Source: JAGWAJ01 sp965215155 (GTDB lineage Bacteria > Acidobacteriota > Vicinamibacteria > Vicinamibacterales > UBA8438). From it: a DNA stretch of 64,000 bases. The number at the start of each line of letters is the position of its first letter. Positions within the stretch are counted from its first letter, which is position 1. The notes under the pieces are model-generated. The model worked only from the letters and a program-made list of their open reading frames with translations, was not told where the DNA came from and searched no databases. Positions 15,738-23,878 of the stretch are shown piece by piece. The stretch lies in assembly GCA_965215155.1 (NCBI GenBank), contig CBDCCY010000004.1, positions 1,674,001 to 1,738,000 on the forward strand. Reading direction: 5' to 3'. Both the position numbers and the translations under genes were made by a program.

Positions 15738-17038
15738 CAGAACCACCACCCCAGCCCGATGTTGAAGGAGTTCGGCGCGTCGACCACCGCGCTCCGGTTG
15801 CGAACCACCGTGTAGTCGACCTTGACCGCGACATCGGGGTCCGGGAAGTAGGTGACGCCGGCGATCCAGGCCGCGCGATCGAAGGCCGGAAGCGGCTCGT
15901 GCCCCCGGGGCATCCGGAACTGGGTGTCGAGGTTCTCGTAGCGGACGAAGACGGCCACCTCCCGTGGCGCGGGCCGCGGGACGACGAACCACGAGCCCTC
16001 GAGGTAGAAGCCGCGCATCTCGCGGGCGACGTTCGGGTTGATGCCGGTGGTTCGCTGCACCGCCCGATTCAGCGGGCCCGTCCCTTCGAGAAACGCGTGG
16101 GCGTAGAGTCCGCGCACGCCGACCTCGCCCAGGCGGTAGCGGCCGTCGACCTCGGCCAGCGTAAGGCCCGAGTCCACGCGCGGAGCGGCGAAGCCGGTCC
16201 TGCCGCGCCAGAAGCTCGCGCCGAGGGTCAGGCCCGGCGTGCCGACATACTCGATGCGCCCGGTGGCCGCGACGTGCCGCGCGTTCGATTCGGCGCCCTT
16301 CTGGCGTCCTTCCCGCAGCCCCTCGTCGGCGCTGAAGCGGGTGGCGTCGAGCGTCTCCATCGCGTACGCGCGGTAGCGGAGGCCGCCGCGCACCTCGCCG
16401 TGGATCCCCGCCCCGGCGCCGAACCACGTAGTCGGGATGATCACCGTCTCGACGAGCGGCCGCTCGACGCCGTGGAAGACCGGAGGCTCGTGGCGTTCGT
16501 TGATGATGCCGACCGGGGCGAGCACCATTCCGGCGCGAACGTTGAAGGGGCGGGAGATGCGGAAGTCGACGTAGGCCTGTTCGAGCTCGAGCTCCCCGCC
16601 GGTCTCCGGCGACACGACCGCGTGCTCGAGCTCGATCTCCGAGACGAAGTGGACCCGCTCGGAGAAGCGATGGCTGATGAGGAGCACGAAGCGGTGGAAG
16701 TCGAGGACGGGGTCGGCGTGCTGCGCGTCGTTGATGTGAAAGTCCATGTAGCCGGAGATCGGCCCGGTCCGGGAGGCGACGGTCTCCGTAGGGGCGGCGC
16801 CTTGCCCGGAGGCGCCTGGCGCCCGGAGCCCGCTCGACGCGGCGGCGGGGGCAGCCGCGTTCGCATTCGCGGGGCGCGCTCCTGGCTGCGTACCCTCCGT
16901 CGGCTCGGAGGGCGGGGTCTCTTCCCGCGCGGCCGCATCGTCGGCTCTCGCCACCGCGCCGGCCGCCGGCCCGCCCCAGAGCAGGGCCGCGAGGACGATT
17001 TCGCACACTAGAATTTCACGTTTCGCCACGGGAAGCAC
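15737..17038 (-). CDS. Outer-membrane porin-like beta-barrel protein
   Basis: This is a secreted protein with a signal peptide (VAKREILVCEIVLAALLWGG, cut near ARA-DD), a Pro/Ala/Glu-rich linker (about 30-80) and a barrel made of alternating strands ending in aromatic NIGLGWWF. Strands such as GYMDFHINDAQ and LELEQAYVDFRISRPFNVRAG resemble phosphate-selective or carbohydrate porins. The frame opens with GTG at 17038; a GTG at 17029 gives a better signal peptide start. The putative -10 box is at 17049-17054, so the leader is very short with either start. Transcription with the di-haem protein and the shared operator suggest a role in metal uptake, but the substrate cannot be read. Confidence 0.8.
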   Translation of the reverse strand: MLPVAKREILVCEIVLAALLWGGPAAGAVARADDAAAREETPPSEPTEGTQPGARPANANAAAPAAASSGLRAPGASGQGAAPTETVASRTGPISGYMDFHINDAQHADPVLDFHRFVLLISHRFSERVHFVSEIELEHAVVSPETGGELELEQAYVDFRISRPFNVRAGMVLAPVGIINERHEPPVFHGVERPLVETVIIPTTWFGAGAGIHGEVRGGLRYRAYAMETLDATRFSADEGLREGRQKGAESNARHVAATGRIEYVGTPGLTLGASFWRGRTGFAAPRVDSGLTLAEVDGRYRLGEVGVRGLYAHAFLEGTGPLNRAVQRTTGINPNVAREMRGFYLEGSWFVVPRPAPREVAVFVRYENLDTQFRMPRGHEPLPAFDRAAWIAGVTYFPDPDVAVKVDYTVVRNRSAVVDAPNSFNIGLGWWF

Positions 17039-17043
17039 TTGGT

Positions 17044-17059
17044 TTTTGATTATTCAAAA
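17044..17059. promoter_or_regulatory. Candidate DtxR-family operator at the porin/di-haem promoter
   Basis: TTTTGATTATTCAAAA is a perfect 6-base inverted repeat around TTAT. It differs from the site at 13674-13687 only in the spacer and one flanking base. It overlaps the -10 box on the minus strand, so a bound repressor would block polymerase. Confidence 0.65.
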
Positions 17060-17078
17060 CGCGTGCTCCCGCTGTCAA
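17049..17078 (-). promoter_or_regulatory. Putative sigma-70 promoter of the porin/di-haem operon
   Basis: On the minus strand TTGACA (17073-17078) is a consensus -35, followed after 18 bases by AATAAT (17049-17054), five of six to the -10 consensus. The start point would be near 17042, only about 4 to 13 bases before the GTG starts at 17038 and 17029. The -10 lies inside the palindrome. Confidence 0.65.
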
Positions 17079-17106
17079 GCCCCGGCATCGTCTACGATCC
17101 TCCGCG

Positions 17107-17856
17107 ATGCGCGCCGGTGCTTCCGGATCCGCGTCCGGCTCTCCCACCGCCGTCCTCTGCTCGGGCGGCCTGGACAGCGTCGTCCTGCTCGCCCACGAGC
17201 ACGAGGCTGCCCTCGCCTCGGGCGGCAGCCCGGCCCACGTCCGCCCGATCTACGTCAGCAGCTCCCTGGCCTGGGAGGGGGCCGAGCGCCGGTGCGCAGA
17301 GCAGGTGCTGGCGGCGCCCCCCTTTGCCGGGCGGCTCGGCCCGCTCGCGCGGCTCGACTGCCCGATCGGCGATACCTACGCGCGCACGCACTGGGCGCTC
17401 CGGGGCACGCCGCCGGCGTACGCCACGGCGGACGAGGAGGTGTACCTGGTGGGGCGCAACGTCACGCTGCTGGCCAAGGCCGCCACCTGGTGCGCCGTCA
17501 ACGGCATCGGCCGCCTGGCGCTGGGCCTGCTGCGCGGCAACCCGTTCCCGGACGCCACGCCCGTGTTCTTCGCCGCGATGGAGCGCGCCCTGTCGCTCGG
17601 GCTCGCGCACGACGTGCGGATCGCGGCGCCGCTCCGCGCGCTCGGCAAGGCCGAGGTCGTCGCGCTGGGGCGGTCGCTCGGGGTGCCGTTCGAGCTGACG
17701 CTTTCCTGCATGAGCCCGGTGCCGGACGGATCGTCGGCCGTCCACTGCGGGCGTTGCAGCAAGTGCCGCGAGCGCCTCCAGGCCTTCGACGAGGCAGGGC
17801 TGGCTGACCCGGCGGACTACGCCTTCCGTCCGCGTGACCTCCGGACCGGGACGTGA
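17107..17856 (+). CDS. queC: 7-cyano-7-deazaguanine synthase
   Basis: QueC converts 7-carboxy-7-deazaguanine to preQ0 with ATP and ammonia, for queuosine or related deazapurines. The 249-residue protein has the PP-loop SGGLDS at 19-24 and the zinc cysteines 201, 214, 217 and 220 (CMSP...CGRCSKC) of the family. QueD, QueE and QueF are not in the window, so the rest of the pathway must be elsewhere. The central region (DTYARTHWALRGTPPAYATADEEVYLVGRN) fits QueC's substrate region in placement but is less conserved, so a related ExsB-type function is possible. The gene is divergent from the porin; its ATG is about 30 bases from the -35 box. Confidence 0.82.
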   Translation: MRAGASGSASGSPTAVLCSGGLDSVVLLAHEHEAALASGGSPAHVRPIYVSSSLAWEGAERRCAEQVLAAPPFAGRLGPLARLDCPIGDTYARTHWALRGTPPAYATADEEVYLVGRNVTLLAKAATWCAVNGIGRLALGLLRGNPFPDATPVFFAAMERALSLGLAHDVRIAAPLRALGKAEVVALGRSLGVPFELTLSCMSPVPDGSSAVHCGRCSKCRERLQAFDEAGLADPADYAFRPRDLRTGT

Positions 17857-17857
17857 G

Positions 17858-18982
17858 TCAGGCGTCGGTTTGGCGGGCGGCGTCCCGCGCCCGGCTCTCG
17901 AGCGCGGCCAGCAGCGTCTCCCGCCGGTCGACCAGCGACTTCCGCTCGCGACGGCCGTGGGCGCACCCGACCGCGTACTCCGTGAACAGCGGCAGCGCGA
18001 TGGTCGTGTCGCAGTAGGCGACGACGGTGTCCGGCAGGCTTCCCGGGTTCACCTTCCCCCAGCTCACGGCCTCGGCCGGCGTCGCGCCCGACAGGCCGCC
18101 CCAGACCACCTGGTCGGTCGTGAACTGGATGAAGTAGTCGTTGCCCCCCTTGGGGATGCCGTACACCTCCCACAGGGTCGGCTGCCCCTGCAGGTAGAAG
18201 TTCTTGGGCGATCCGCCGCCCAGGATGACGGCGCCGTTCTTTTCTCCGGCCAGGATGATGGCGCAGATCTCGTTGACGTCCCGGTTCGGATCGATCATGA
18301 ACCGGCTGCCGCCGAGCAGCTCGTGGTAGGCGAGATTCATGCCGATGGAGCTGTCACCCGGCGACGACGTGTAGATGGGGACGCCGGCCGCCGCCGCGCT
18401 CGCCACCAGGGAGTGCTCCTCGCATCCGGGTCTGCGGTCGAGCAGGTCGCGCCCGAGCCGGTAGTGGAACTCGGCGCTCGACGTCGGACCGTCGAACCCG
18501 CCGCGGACCAGGAAGTCACGCACGTAGGCGTCGGTCTCCAGCAGCACCGTCGCCGGGAAGAGCACGTCGTAGATGCGGATGACGCCGGCGTCGTAGAGCT
18601 CGACGTCGTCGAGGAACGGCGAGCCGCGCCGCAGCGTGAAGTTGAGGGCGAAGTGCAGGTCGTGGTACAGGTTGGCCCCGGTGCTGATGACGAAATCGAC
18701 AAGGCCGCGCTCCATGAGCTCGATGACGCAGCCGCCGAGCCCGGCGGGCGTGAGCGCGCCGGCCATGGTGAGGCCGATCGTCGTGCCGTGGGACGGATCG
18801 AGCATCCGCTCGCTGAAGAGCCGGCAGGCTTCGGAGAGCCGCCCGGCGTTGAAGGCCTGGAACCCCTCGTCGATCAGCCGGCGGACGTCGGCGCTCCCGC
18901 GCGGCCGGTAGTAGCGGATCGGCTCGCCGCCCAGGAAGCCGGCGCCGTCGCGTTGCGGAATCCCGGGGCTGCGGTGCGGCAT
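17858..18982 (-). CDS. Deoxyhypusine synthase-like protein
   Basis: The 374-residue protein belongs to the deoxyhypusine synthase fold: an NAD-binding core with GATS-like ISTGANLYHDLH, TSSPGDSSIGMNL, VILGGGSPKNF and a GGNDYFIQFTTD segment. Lys310 in VSWGKVNPG matches the catalytic lysine that carries the aminobutyl group from spermidine. Bacteria lack eIF5A; characterised bacterial members act in polyamine chemistry such as homospermidine formation, so that is the likelier role. No other polyamine gene is nearby. It converges with queC, with one base between stops. The ATG at 18982 gives the usual start. A classic eIF5A role is improbable. Confidence 0.85.
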   Translation of the reverse strand: MPHRSPGIPQRDGAGFLGGEPIRYYRPRGSADVRRLIDEGFQAFNAGRLSEACRLFSERMLDPSHGTTIGLTMAGALTPAGLGGCVIELMERGLVDFVISTGANLYHDLHFALNFTLRRGSPFLDDVELYDAGVIRIYDVLFPATVLLETDAYVRDFLVRGGFDGPTSSAEFHYRLGRDLLDRRPGCEEHSLVASAAAAGVPIYTSSPGDSSIGMNLAYHELLGGSRFMIDPNRDVNEICAIILAGEKNGAVILGGGSPKNFYLQGQPTLWEVYGIPKGGNDYFIQFTTDQVVWGGLSGATPAEAVSWGKVNPGSLPDTVVAYCDTTIALPLFTEYAVGCAHGRRERKSLVDRRETLLAALESRARDAARQTDA

Positions 18983-19116
18983 GGCGGCCGCTACTGTAGC
19001 ATTCGTCTGCTCCCTGTCCGGCAGTCGCGGCCGCCCCCTCGGCGGCCCGGGTCGGGCGGCTCCCTCGCTGCAGCGGGGCGGGCTGGAGCCGTTCCCGGCG
19101 CAGGCATTCCAGGACG

Positions 19117-19419
19117 ATGGCCGTCGAGCGCTCCGACCCGACCCGCGCCGACGCTCCGCGCCGGATCCGGTGCGGGGGGGCGCGAGCGGCGCTGCGGCGT
19201 GTGCGCGGCGCGTTGCTTCGGCTCGCGTTCGACCGGCGGGTCGCGGTCGCCTCCGGTCTCGCCCTCGTTGCCCCCGCGGCGTGGCTGCGATGGGCCGACT
19301 ATGGGTGGGAGAGCTGGCTCTCCGACGGCCTGGGGCTGCTCTGCGGCGCGACCGGCGCGGCGCTCGTGGCCTTCGCGCTGGGTGGCCGCCGTCCGGACTG
19401 GATCGATCCCGACGGGTGA
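19117..19419 (+). CDS. Small predicted membrane protein, 100 residues
   Basis: The frame encodes a basic N-terminus with Arg-rich helices, then two hydrophobic segments (about 43-60, VAVASGLALVAPAAWL, and about 68-88, LSDGLGLLCGATGAALVAFAL) and an acidic tail ending in IDPDG. AGGA lies four bases upstream of the ATG at 19117, which supports it as a real gene. No family is recognised. It lies alone between the divergent deoxyhypusine-synthase-like gene and the convergent fabI, so context gives no clue to function. Confidence 0.5.
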   Translation: MAVERSDPTRADAPRRIRCGGARAALRRVRGALLRLAFDRRVAVASGLALVAPAAWLRWADYGWESWLSDGLGLLCGATGAALVAFALGGRRPDWIDPDG

Positions 19420-19487
19420 ATGGGAGCCGGCCGACCGGCATTCCGGCCGCGGCTCCGGCCGCGTGCTCTCGGTCGCGGCCGAGCGGG

Positions 19488-20264
19488 CTACATCCCGGTG
19501 ACGTGGTAGCCCGCGTCGACGCGCAGCACCTCGCCGGTGATGCCGCGGGCGCCCGGCCCGAGCAGGAACAGGGCGGCGGCGGCCACCTCGGCCGCATCGA
19601 CCGTGCGGCCGAGCGGAGCCCGCTCGCGGTAGTGGTCCAGAATGCGGCTGAAACCCGGGATGCCCGACGCGGCGAGGGTCTTGATGGGGCCCGCGGACAC
19701 CGCATTCACCCGGATGTTGGCGGGCCCGAGATCGGACGCGAGGTACCGCACGTTGGCCTCGAGAGCGGCCTTCGCGACCCCCATCACGTTGTAGTGCGGG
19801 AACACGCGCTCGCTGCCCAGGTAGCTGAGGGTGAGGATGCTGCCGCCGCCGCGGCGCTCCATCAGCGGCGCCGCCGCGCGCGCGAGCACGACGAGCGAGT
19901 AGGCGCTGATGTCGAGCGACTGCGCGAAGTCGCCGCGCGTCGTCCGCACGAAGGGCTCCGTGATCGCATCGCGGGACGCGAAGGCGATCGCGTGCACGAG
20001 AAAGTCCAGGCCGTCGAGGTGCGAGTCGGTCTCCGCCATCAGCGCCGCGACCTCGTCGTCGCGGGTGACGTCGCACCGCACCAGGCGGCTGGGCTGGCGG
20101 AGGGTGTCGGCCAGGGCGCGGGCGTTCTTCTCGAAGCGATCCGTCGCGTAGCTCAGGGTGAGGCGCGCGCCGGCGGCGTCGGCGGCCTTCGCGATGGCCC
20201 AGGCCAGAGACCGCTTGTTGGCCACACCGACCACGAGGCCGCGCGCGCCGGTCAGGTCAGCCAT
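19488..20264 (-). CDS. fabI: Enoyl-[acyl-carrier-protein] reductase (NADH)
   Basis: FabI catalyses the last reduction of each fatty-acid elongation cycle. The 258-residue short-chain dehydrogenase has GVANKRSLAWAIAKA as its cofactor region and the FabI-type catalytic set Tyr148, Tyr158 and Lys165 in LSYLGSERVFPHYNVMGVAK. The C-terminal GITGEVLRVDAGYHVTGM is typical. It is probably a single-gene unit; three tandem palindromic repeats lie just upstream of its start, so its promoter must be within or beyond them or in the short gap after 20264. No other fatty-acid genes are in the window. Confidence 0.95.
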   Translation of the reverse strand: MADLTGARGLVVGVANKRSLAWAIAKAADAAGARLTLSYATDRFEKNARALADTLRQPSRLVRCDVTRDDEVAALMAETDSHLDGLDFLVHAIAFASRDAITEPFVRTTRGDFAQSLDISAYSLVVLARAAAPLMERRGGGSILTLSYLGSERVFPHYNVMGVAKAALEANVRYLASDLGPANIRVNAVSAGPIKTLAASGIPGFSRILDHYRERAPLGRTVDAAEVAAAALFLLGPGARGITGEVLRVDAGYHVTGM

Positions 20265-20277
20265 GCGGGAGGGGCTA

Positions 20278-20510
20278 GCGCGCCCTCACGGGCGCATTGG
20301 GAGTCTGCGCGGGCACGGAGTCCTCCATGGCACGTTCCTGCGGCGCAGACTCCTGGCACGCCCTCACGGGCGCATTGGGAGTCTGCGCGGGCACGGAGTC
20401 CTCCATGGCACGTTCCTGCGGCGCAGACTCCTGGCGCGCCCTCACGGCCGCGTCGGGAGTCTGCGCGGGCACGTAGTCCTTCATGGCAGGTTCTACGGCG
20501 CAGACTCCTA
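20278..20510. repeat. Three tandem units of the palindromic repeat, subtype A
   Basis: Units are 20278-20355, 20356-20433 and 20434-20510. Units 1 and 2 are identical but for one base; unit 3 has diverged in several places. Each contains GCGCCCTCACGGGCGC (small hairpin), TTGGGAGTCTGCGC, a centre with GGCACGGAGTCC and CATGGCA, and GCGGCGCAGACTCC. GGAGTCTGCGC and GCGCAGACTCC can pair over the centre. Read in the opposite direction they match 40257-40337 and 60837-60917. The last CTA gives the TAG stop of the 185-residue gene. Confidence 0.9.
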
Positions 20511-21065
20511 CCGCGAGCGACCCCGGCCCCGGCGCCCGGAGGGCGATCGCGAACGTCCGCCGGGGCGTCCGTCCTGCCGAGCCGGGTCGCCCGGCCGCCA
20601 CGAGTTGCCGGGCTGACCTCCCGCCGGCTGGCCGTCCTTCAGGGCGCGGGCGGGCCCGTTCCGGCGGCCCTTCATGCGCGTAGTGTTGCCGTCCTTCTCC
20701 CGGACGCGTCCGTTGCCGGAGAACGCCCGCCCGGGCTTGCCGCGCGCCTGACCGGGCGACTGCCGCTCGTGCATCGTGAACACCGGCGGCTGGCGCGGCG
20801 TGGCGGGCGTACCCTCGGGAAGCTGCAACGTGGCGCGAATCAGCGGGCGGCGCACGGGACCGTCGTCGCGGGCAGCGTCGGCCGGCGATGTGGGCGGCTC
20901 GGCCGGGGCCGAAGGTGCGTGCTCCGCGTCGCACGTCTGGCCGCGAGCCACGCTGGCGCGCTCGCCGCTGTCATCGACGGCCACGCCAGTGCGTGCGGTC
21001 ACGGCTTCGTCGCGTGGACGGTCGTCGTCCACCGTGTCTCCCACGCGTGTCCGGCGCTGCTGCAT
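20508..21065 (-). CDS. Hypothetical protein with acidic/polar front and Arg/Gly-rich C-terminus
   Basis: I do not recognise this 185-residue protein. The first half is polar and acidic, and a short conserved-looking core (RRPLIRATLQLPEGTPATP and RQPPVFTMHERQSPG) is followed by a basic, disordered tail ending in PGGRSRSPSGRRGRGRSR, which could bind RNA or DNA. GGGAG lies seven bases before the ATG at 21065, a good ribosome site that favours this frame over the others. Its TAG stop is the outer CTA of the adjacent tandem repeats. It sits between fabI and argH on the same strand but is separated from both. Low-complexity sequence makes the call uncertain. Confidence 0.5.
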   Translation of the reverse strand: MQQRRTRVGDTVDDDRPRDEAVTARTGVAVDDSGERASVARGQTCDAEHAPSAPAEPPTSPADAARDDGPVRRPLIRATLQLPEGTPATPRQPPVFTMHERQSPGQARGKPGRAFSGNGRVREKDGNTTRMKGRRNGPARALKDGQPAGGQPGNSWRPGDPARQDGRPGGRSRSPSGRRGRGRSR

Positions 21066-21195
21066 CAGAATCTCCCGAACGATTCCGTACTCGTATCCAG
21101 ACTATGCGGCACAAGAGGCGGGAGCAAGGTCGTGCGTGTGGAGCCCAGAGCTTAGCAGAGGCGCAAGGGGGCAGGCAACCCGCGCCGGACTGCGA

Positions 21196-22587
21196 TCAGG
21201 GCCGCTCGGCCGCGACCCAGGCGCGGACGTCGGCGAGGGCCTCGCGTACCGCGTCGGGGTGTGTGGACTGCGGCGTTCTCCGTGCCTCGACCGACGCGCG
21301 GCCCGTGACGCGCGCTCCCGCCTCGTCGCCGAAGCGCTCGTCGTAGCCGCGCCACTCCTCCGCCGTCAGAGACGCGAAGTCGCGGCCGCTGGCCAGCAGG
21401 TCGCGCACGATGCCGCCGACGACCTCGTGCGCCCGGCGGAACGGCACTCCCCGCGCCACCAGGTAATCCGCCACGTCGGTCGCCAGGAGCATGCCGCCGG
21501 CCGCGGGCTCGGTCCGCGCGGGCCGCAGGGTCAGGCTCGCGATCACGGCGGTGGTCGCCCGCAGCGACCCCAGCAGCGTCGCCTCGGCGTCGAAGATCGC
21601 TTCCTTGTCCTCCTGGAGATCCTTGTTGTAGCCGCTGGGCAGGCCCTTCATCGCCGCGAGCCAGCCGGCGAGGCGGCCGATGGCGCGGCCCGTCTTGCCG
21701 CGCACGAGCTCCAGCGGGTCGGGATTCTTCTTCTGCGGCATCAGGCTGCTGCCGGTCGCCACGCGGTCGGCGATCTCCAGGTAGCCGAACTCCTCGCTGC
21801 TGAAGACGATGACGTCCTCCGCGATGCGGCTGAGATGCACCATGGCGAGCGCGCAGGCGTGGAGCGCCGTCGACGCGAAGTCGCGATCCGCGGCCGCGTC
21901 GATGCTGTTCGCGACGACGCGCGAGAAGCCGAGCCGACGGGCCAGTGCCGCGGTGTCGATCGAGTAGCTCGTGCCCGCGATGGCGCCGGACCCGAGGGGC
22001 ATCCCGTCGGCCTCGCGGCGGGCCGCTCCGAGGCGTGCGTGGTCGCGGCGCAGCGCCGCCGCGTGGGCGAGGAAGAAGTGCGCCGCCAGCACCGGCTGGG
22101 CGCGCCGGAGGTGCGTGTAGGACGGCATGAGCACCGGCCCGGCCCCGTCCGCCTGCGCGGCCAGCGCCGACACCAGATCCACCACCGCGCCCTGCAGCAC
22201 CGGCAGGCGCCGGCGCAGGTAGAGCCGCAGGTCGAGCGACACCTGCTCGTTTCGCGACCGGCCCGTGTGCAGGCGGCGGGCGACGTCGCCGAGCCGCTCC
22301 ACGAGCTGCCGCTCGACGAAGGCGTGCACGTCCTCGTCCGTCCCCGACACGAAGGCCGGGTCCCGGCGCCCGGCCTCGCGAATGTCGCGCAGGGCCGCGC
22401 GGATGGCTGCGGCCTCCGCGGCGGCGAGCACCCCGGCGCCCTCGAGCGCCTCCGACCACGCAATGCTCCCTTCGACGTCGTCCTCGAACAACTGCCGGTC
22501 GAAAGCGAGCGACGCCTGGAACCGAAAGACCTCCTCGTCGGGGGCCCCGGCGAAGCGGCCGGACCAGAGGTGCTGCGAGTCGGTCAT
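21196..22587 (-). CDS. argH: Argininosuccinate lyase
   Basis: ArgH splits argininosuccinate into arginine and fumarate, the last step of arginine synthesis. The 463-residue protein has LWSGRFAG near the start, HTGRSRNEQVSLDLRL, a SYTHLRRAQPV segment, and the fumarase/aspartase-superfamily signature GSSLMPQKKNPDPLE with the catalytic serine loop. The ATG at 22587 gives the family's normal N-terminus. It lies 37 bases after argG on the same strand and is expected to share the argR-argG-argH transcript. The frame is open further upstream, but that part runs into argG and is not conserved. Confidence 0.96.
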   Translation of the reverse strand: MTDSQHLWSGRFAGAPDEEVFRFQASLAFDRQLFEDDVEGSIAWSEALEGAGVLAAAEAAAIRAALRDIREAGRRDPAFVSGTDEDVHAFVERQLVERLGDVARRLHTGRSRNEQVSLDLRLYLRRRLPVLQGAVVDLVSALAAQADGAGPVLMPSYTHLRRAQPVLAAHFFLAHAAALRRDHARLGAARREADGMPLGSGAIAGTSYSIDTAALARRLGFSRVVANSIDAAADRDFASTALHACALAMVHLSRIAEDVIVFSSEEFGYLEIADRVATGSSLMPQKKNPDPLELVRGKTGRAIGRLAGWLAAMKGLPSGYNKDLQEDKEAIFDAEATLLGSLRATTAVIASLTLRPARTEPAAGGMLLATDVADYLVARGVPFRRAHEVVGGIVRDLLASGRDFASLTAEEWRGYDERFGDEAGARVTGRASVEARRTPQSTHPDAVREALADVRAWVAAERP

Positions 22588-22624
22588 CGCGGGCGGCAGG
22601 CGGTCGCGCGGCCGGGGCCGGACG

Positions 22625-23851
22625 TCACTCGCCGCGCGAGACGCCCGCGGCCGTCGCGACGCGCCCCGGCGCCCGGCTGGCCGCGGTCTCCACGGGCAGA
22701 CCCCAGATCTTGATGAAGCCCTCGGCCGCCTCGTGGTCGAAGCGGTCGCCTTCGTCATAGGTGGCGAGCGCGGGCTCGTAGAGCGCCAGCGGCGACTTCC
22801 GGCCGGCGACGCGGCAGTCGCCCTTGAAGAGCCTGAGCCGCACTGTGCCGGTCACCCGCTCCTGCACCTTGGCGGTGAACGCGTCGAGCGCTTCGCGGAG
22901 CGGGGTGAACCAGAGGCCGTCGTAGACGAGGTCGGCATAGCGGCGCGCCAGGTCGGTCTTCAGGCGGTCGAGGTCGCGCGGGACGACGAGCGCCTCGAGC
23001 GCCCGGTGCGCCGCGTGCAGCACGACGGCGGCCGGCGCTTCATAGATCTCCCGCGACTTGATCCCGACGAGCCGGTTCTCCACCATGTCGATCCGGCCGA
23101 CGCCGTGCGCGCCGGCGATCGTCTCGAGCGAGTTGACGAGCTCCGTGAGCGGCATCGCGACGCCGTTGACCGCGGTCGGCACCCCGCGCTCGAAGTCCAC
23201 CTCGACGTAGGCGGGGTCGTCCGGGGCCTCGGCCGGCGAGCGGGTCAGCGCGTAGATGTCCTCCGGCGGCTCCGTCCACGGATCTTCGAGCACGCCGCAC
23301 TCGATGGACCGGCCCCACAGGTTGGCGTCCGTGCTGTAGGGGCTCTCCACCGAGGCCGGAACCGGGATGCCGTGGGTGCGGGCGTACTCGATCTCCTCGG
23401 GGCGCGTCATGCCCCACACGCGCGCCGGCGCCACCACCGCCAGGGAGGGGTTGAGCGCGCGCGCCGACACGTCCATGCGCACCTGGTCGTTGCCCTTGCC
23501 GGTGCAGCCGTGGGCGATCGACCCGGCGTCCTCCATCTCCGCGATCTCGACCAGCTTCCTCGCGATCAGCGGCCGGCCGAGCGCGGTGGCCAGCGGGTAG
23601 TGCCCCTCGTAGACGGCGCCGGCCTGGAGCGCGGGCAGGATGTAGTCGCGCACGAACTCCTCGCGCGCGTCGACCACGTGGGCCCGCACCGCCCCTACCG
23701 CCAGCGCGCGCTCGCGGACGTCGTCGAGCTCCTTGCCCTGCCCGAGGTCGATGGTGACCGCCACGATCTCGGCGTCGTAGCGATCGGCGAGCCACTTGAC
23801 GGCAACCGACGTATCCAGGCCGCCCGAGTATGCGAGCACGATCCGTTCCAT
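22625..23851 (-). CDS. argG: Argininosuccinate synthase
   Basis: ArgG joins citrulline and aspartate with ATP. The 408-residue protein begins with the N-type ATP-pyrophosphatase motif AYSGGLDTSVAVKWL and contains GCTGKGNDQVR and SVESPYSTDANLWGRSIE, all diagnostic of ArgG. It follows argR by 27 bases and precedes argH. The C-terminal tail after LPVETAASRAPG is short and variable. Together with argH, argCBDJF and the GNAT acetyltransferase here, the window encodes the whole route from glutamate to arginine. Confidence 0.97.
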   Translation of the reverse strand: MERIVLAYSGGLDTSVAVKWLADRYDAEIVAVTIDLGQGKELDDVRERALAVGAVRAHVVDAREEFVRDYILPALQAGAVYEGHYPLATALGRPLIARKLVEIAEMEDAGSIAHGCTGKGNDQVRMDVSARALNPSLAVVAPARVWGMTRPEEIEYARTHGIPVPASVESPYSTDANLWGRSIECGVLEDPWTEPPEDIYALTRSPAEAPDDPAYVEVDFERGVPTAVNGVAMPLTELVNSLETIAGAHGVGRIDMVENRLVGIKSREIYEAPAAVVLHAAHRALEALVVPRDLDRLKTDLARRYADLVYDGLWFTPLREALDAFTAKVQERVTGTVRLRLFKGDCRVAGRKSPLALYEPALATYDEGDRFDHEAAEGFIKIWGLPVETAASRAPGRVATAAGVSRGE

Positions 23852-23878
23852 GTCTCTTCGCCTCCGCGCCGACCCGCG

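Noticed and set aside
20278..20510. CRISPR array
   Set aside because: The three units abut directly without variable spacers, are 77-78 bases long and occur dispersed elsewhere; no cas gene is present.
18981..21155. A 724-codon plus-strand frame over fabI and the repeats
   Set aside because: It reads the repeats and the antisense of fabI as Pro/Arg/His-rich sequence; fabI on the other strand is certain.
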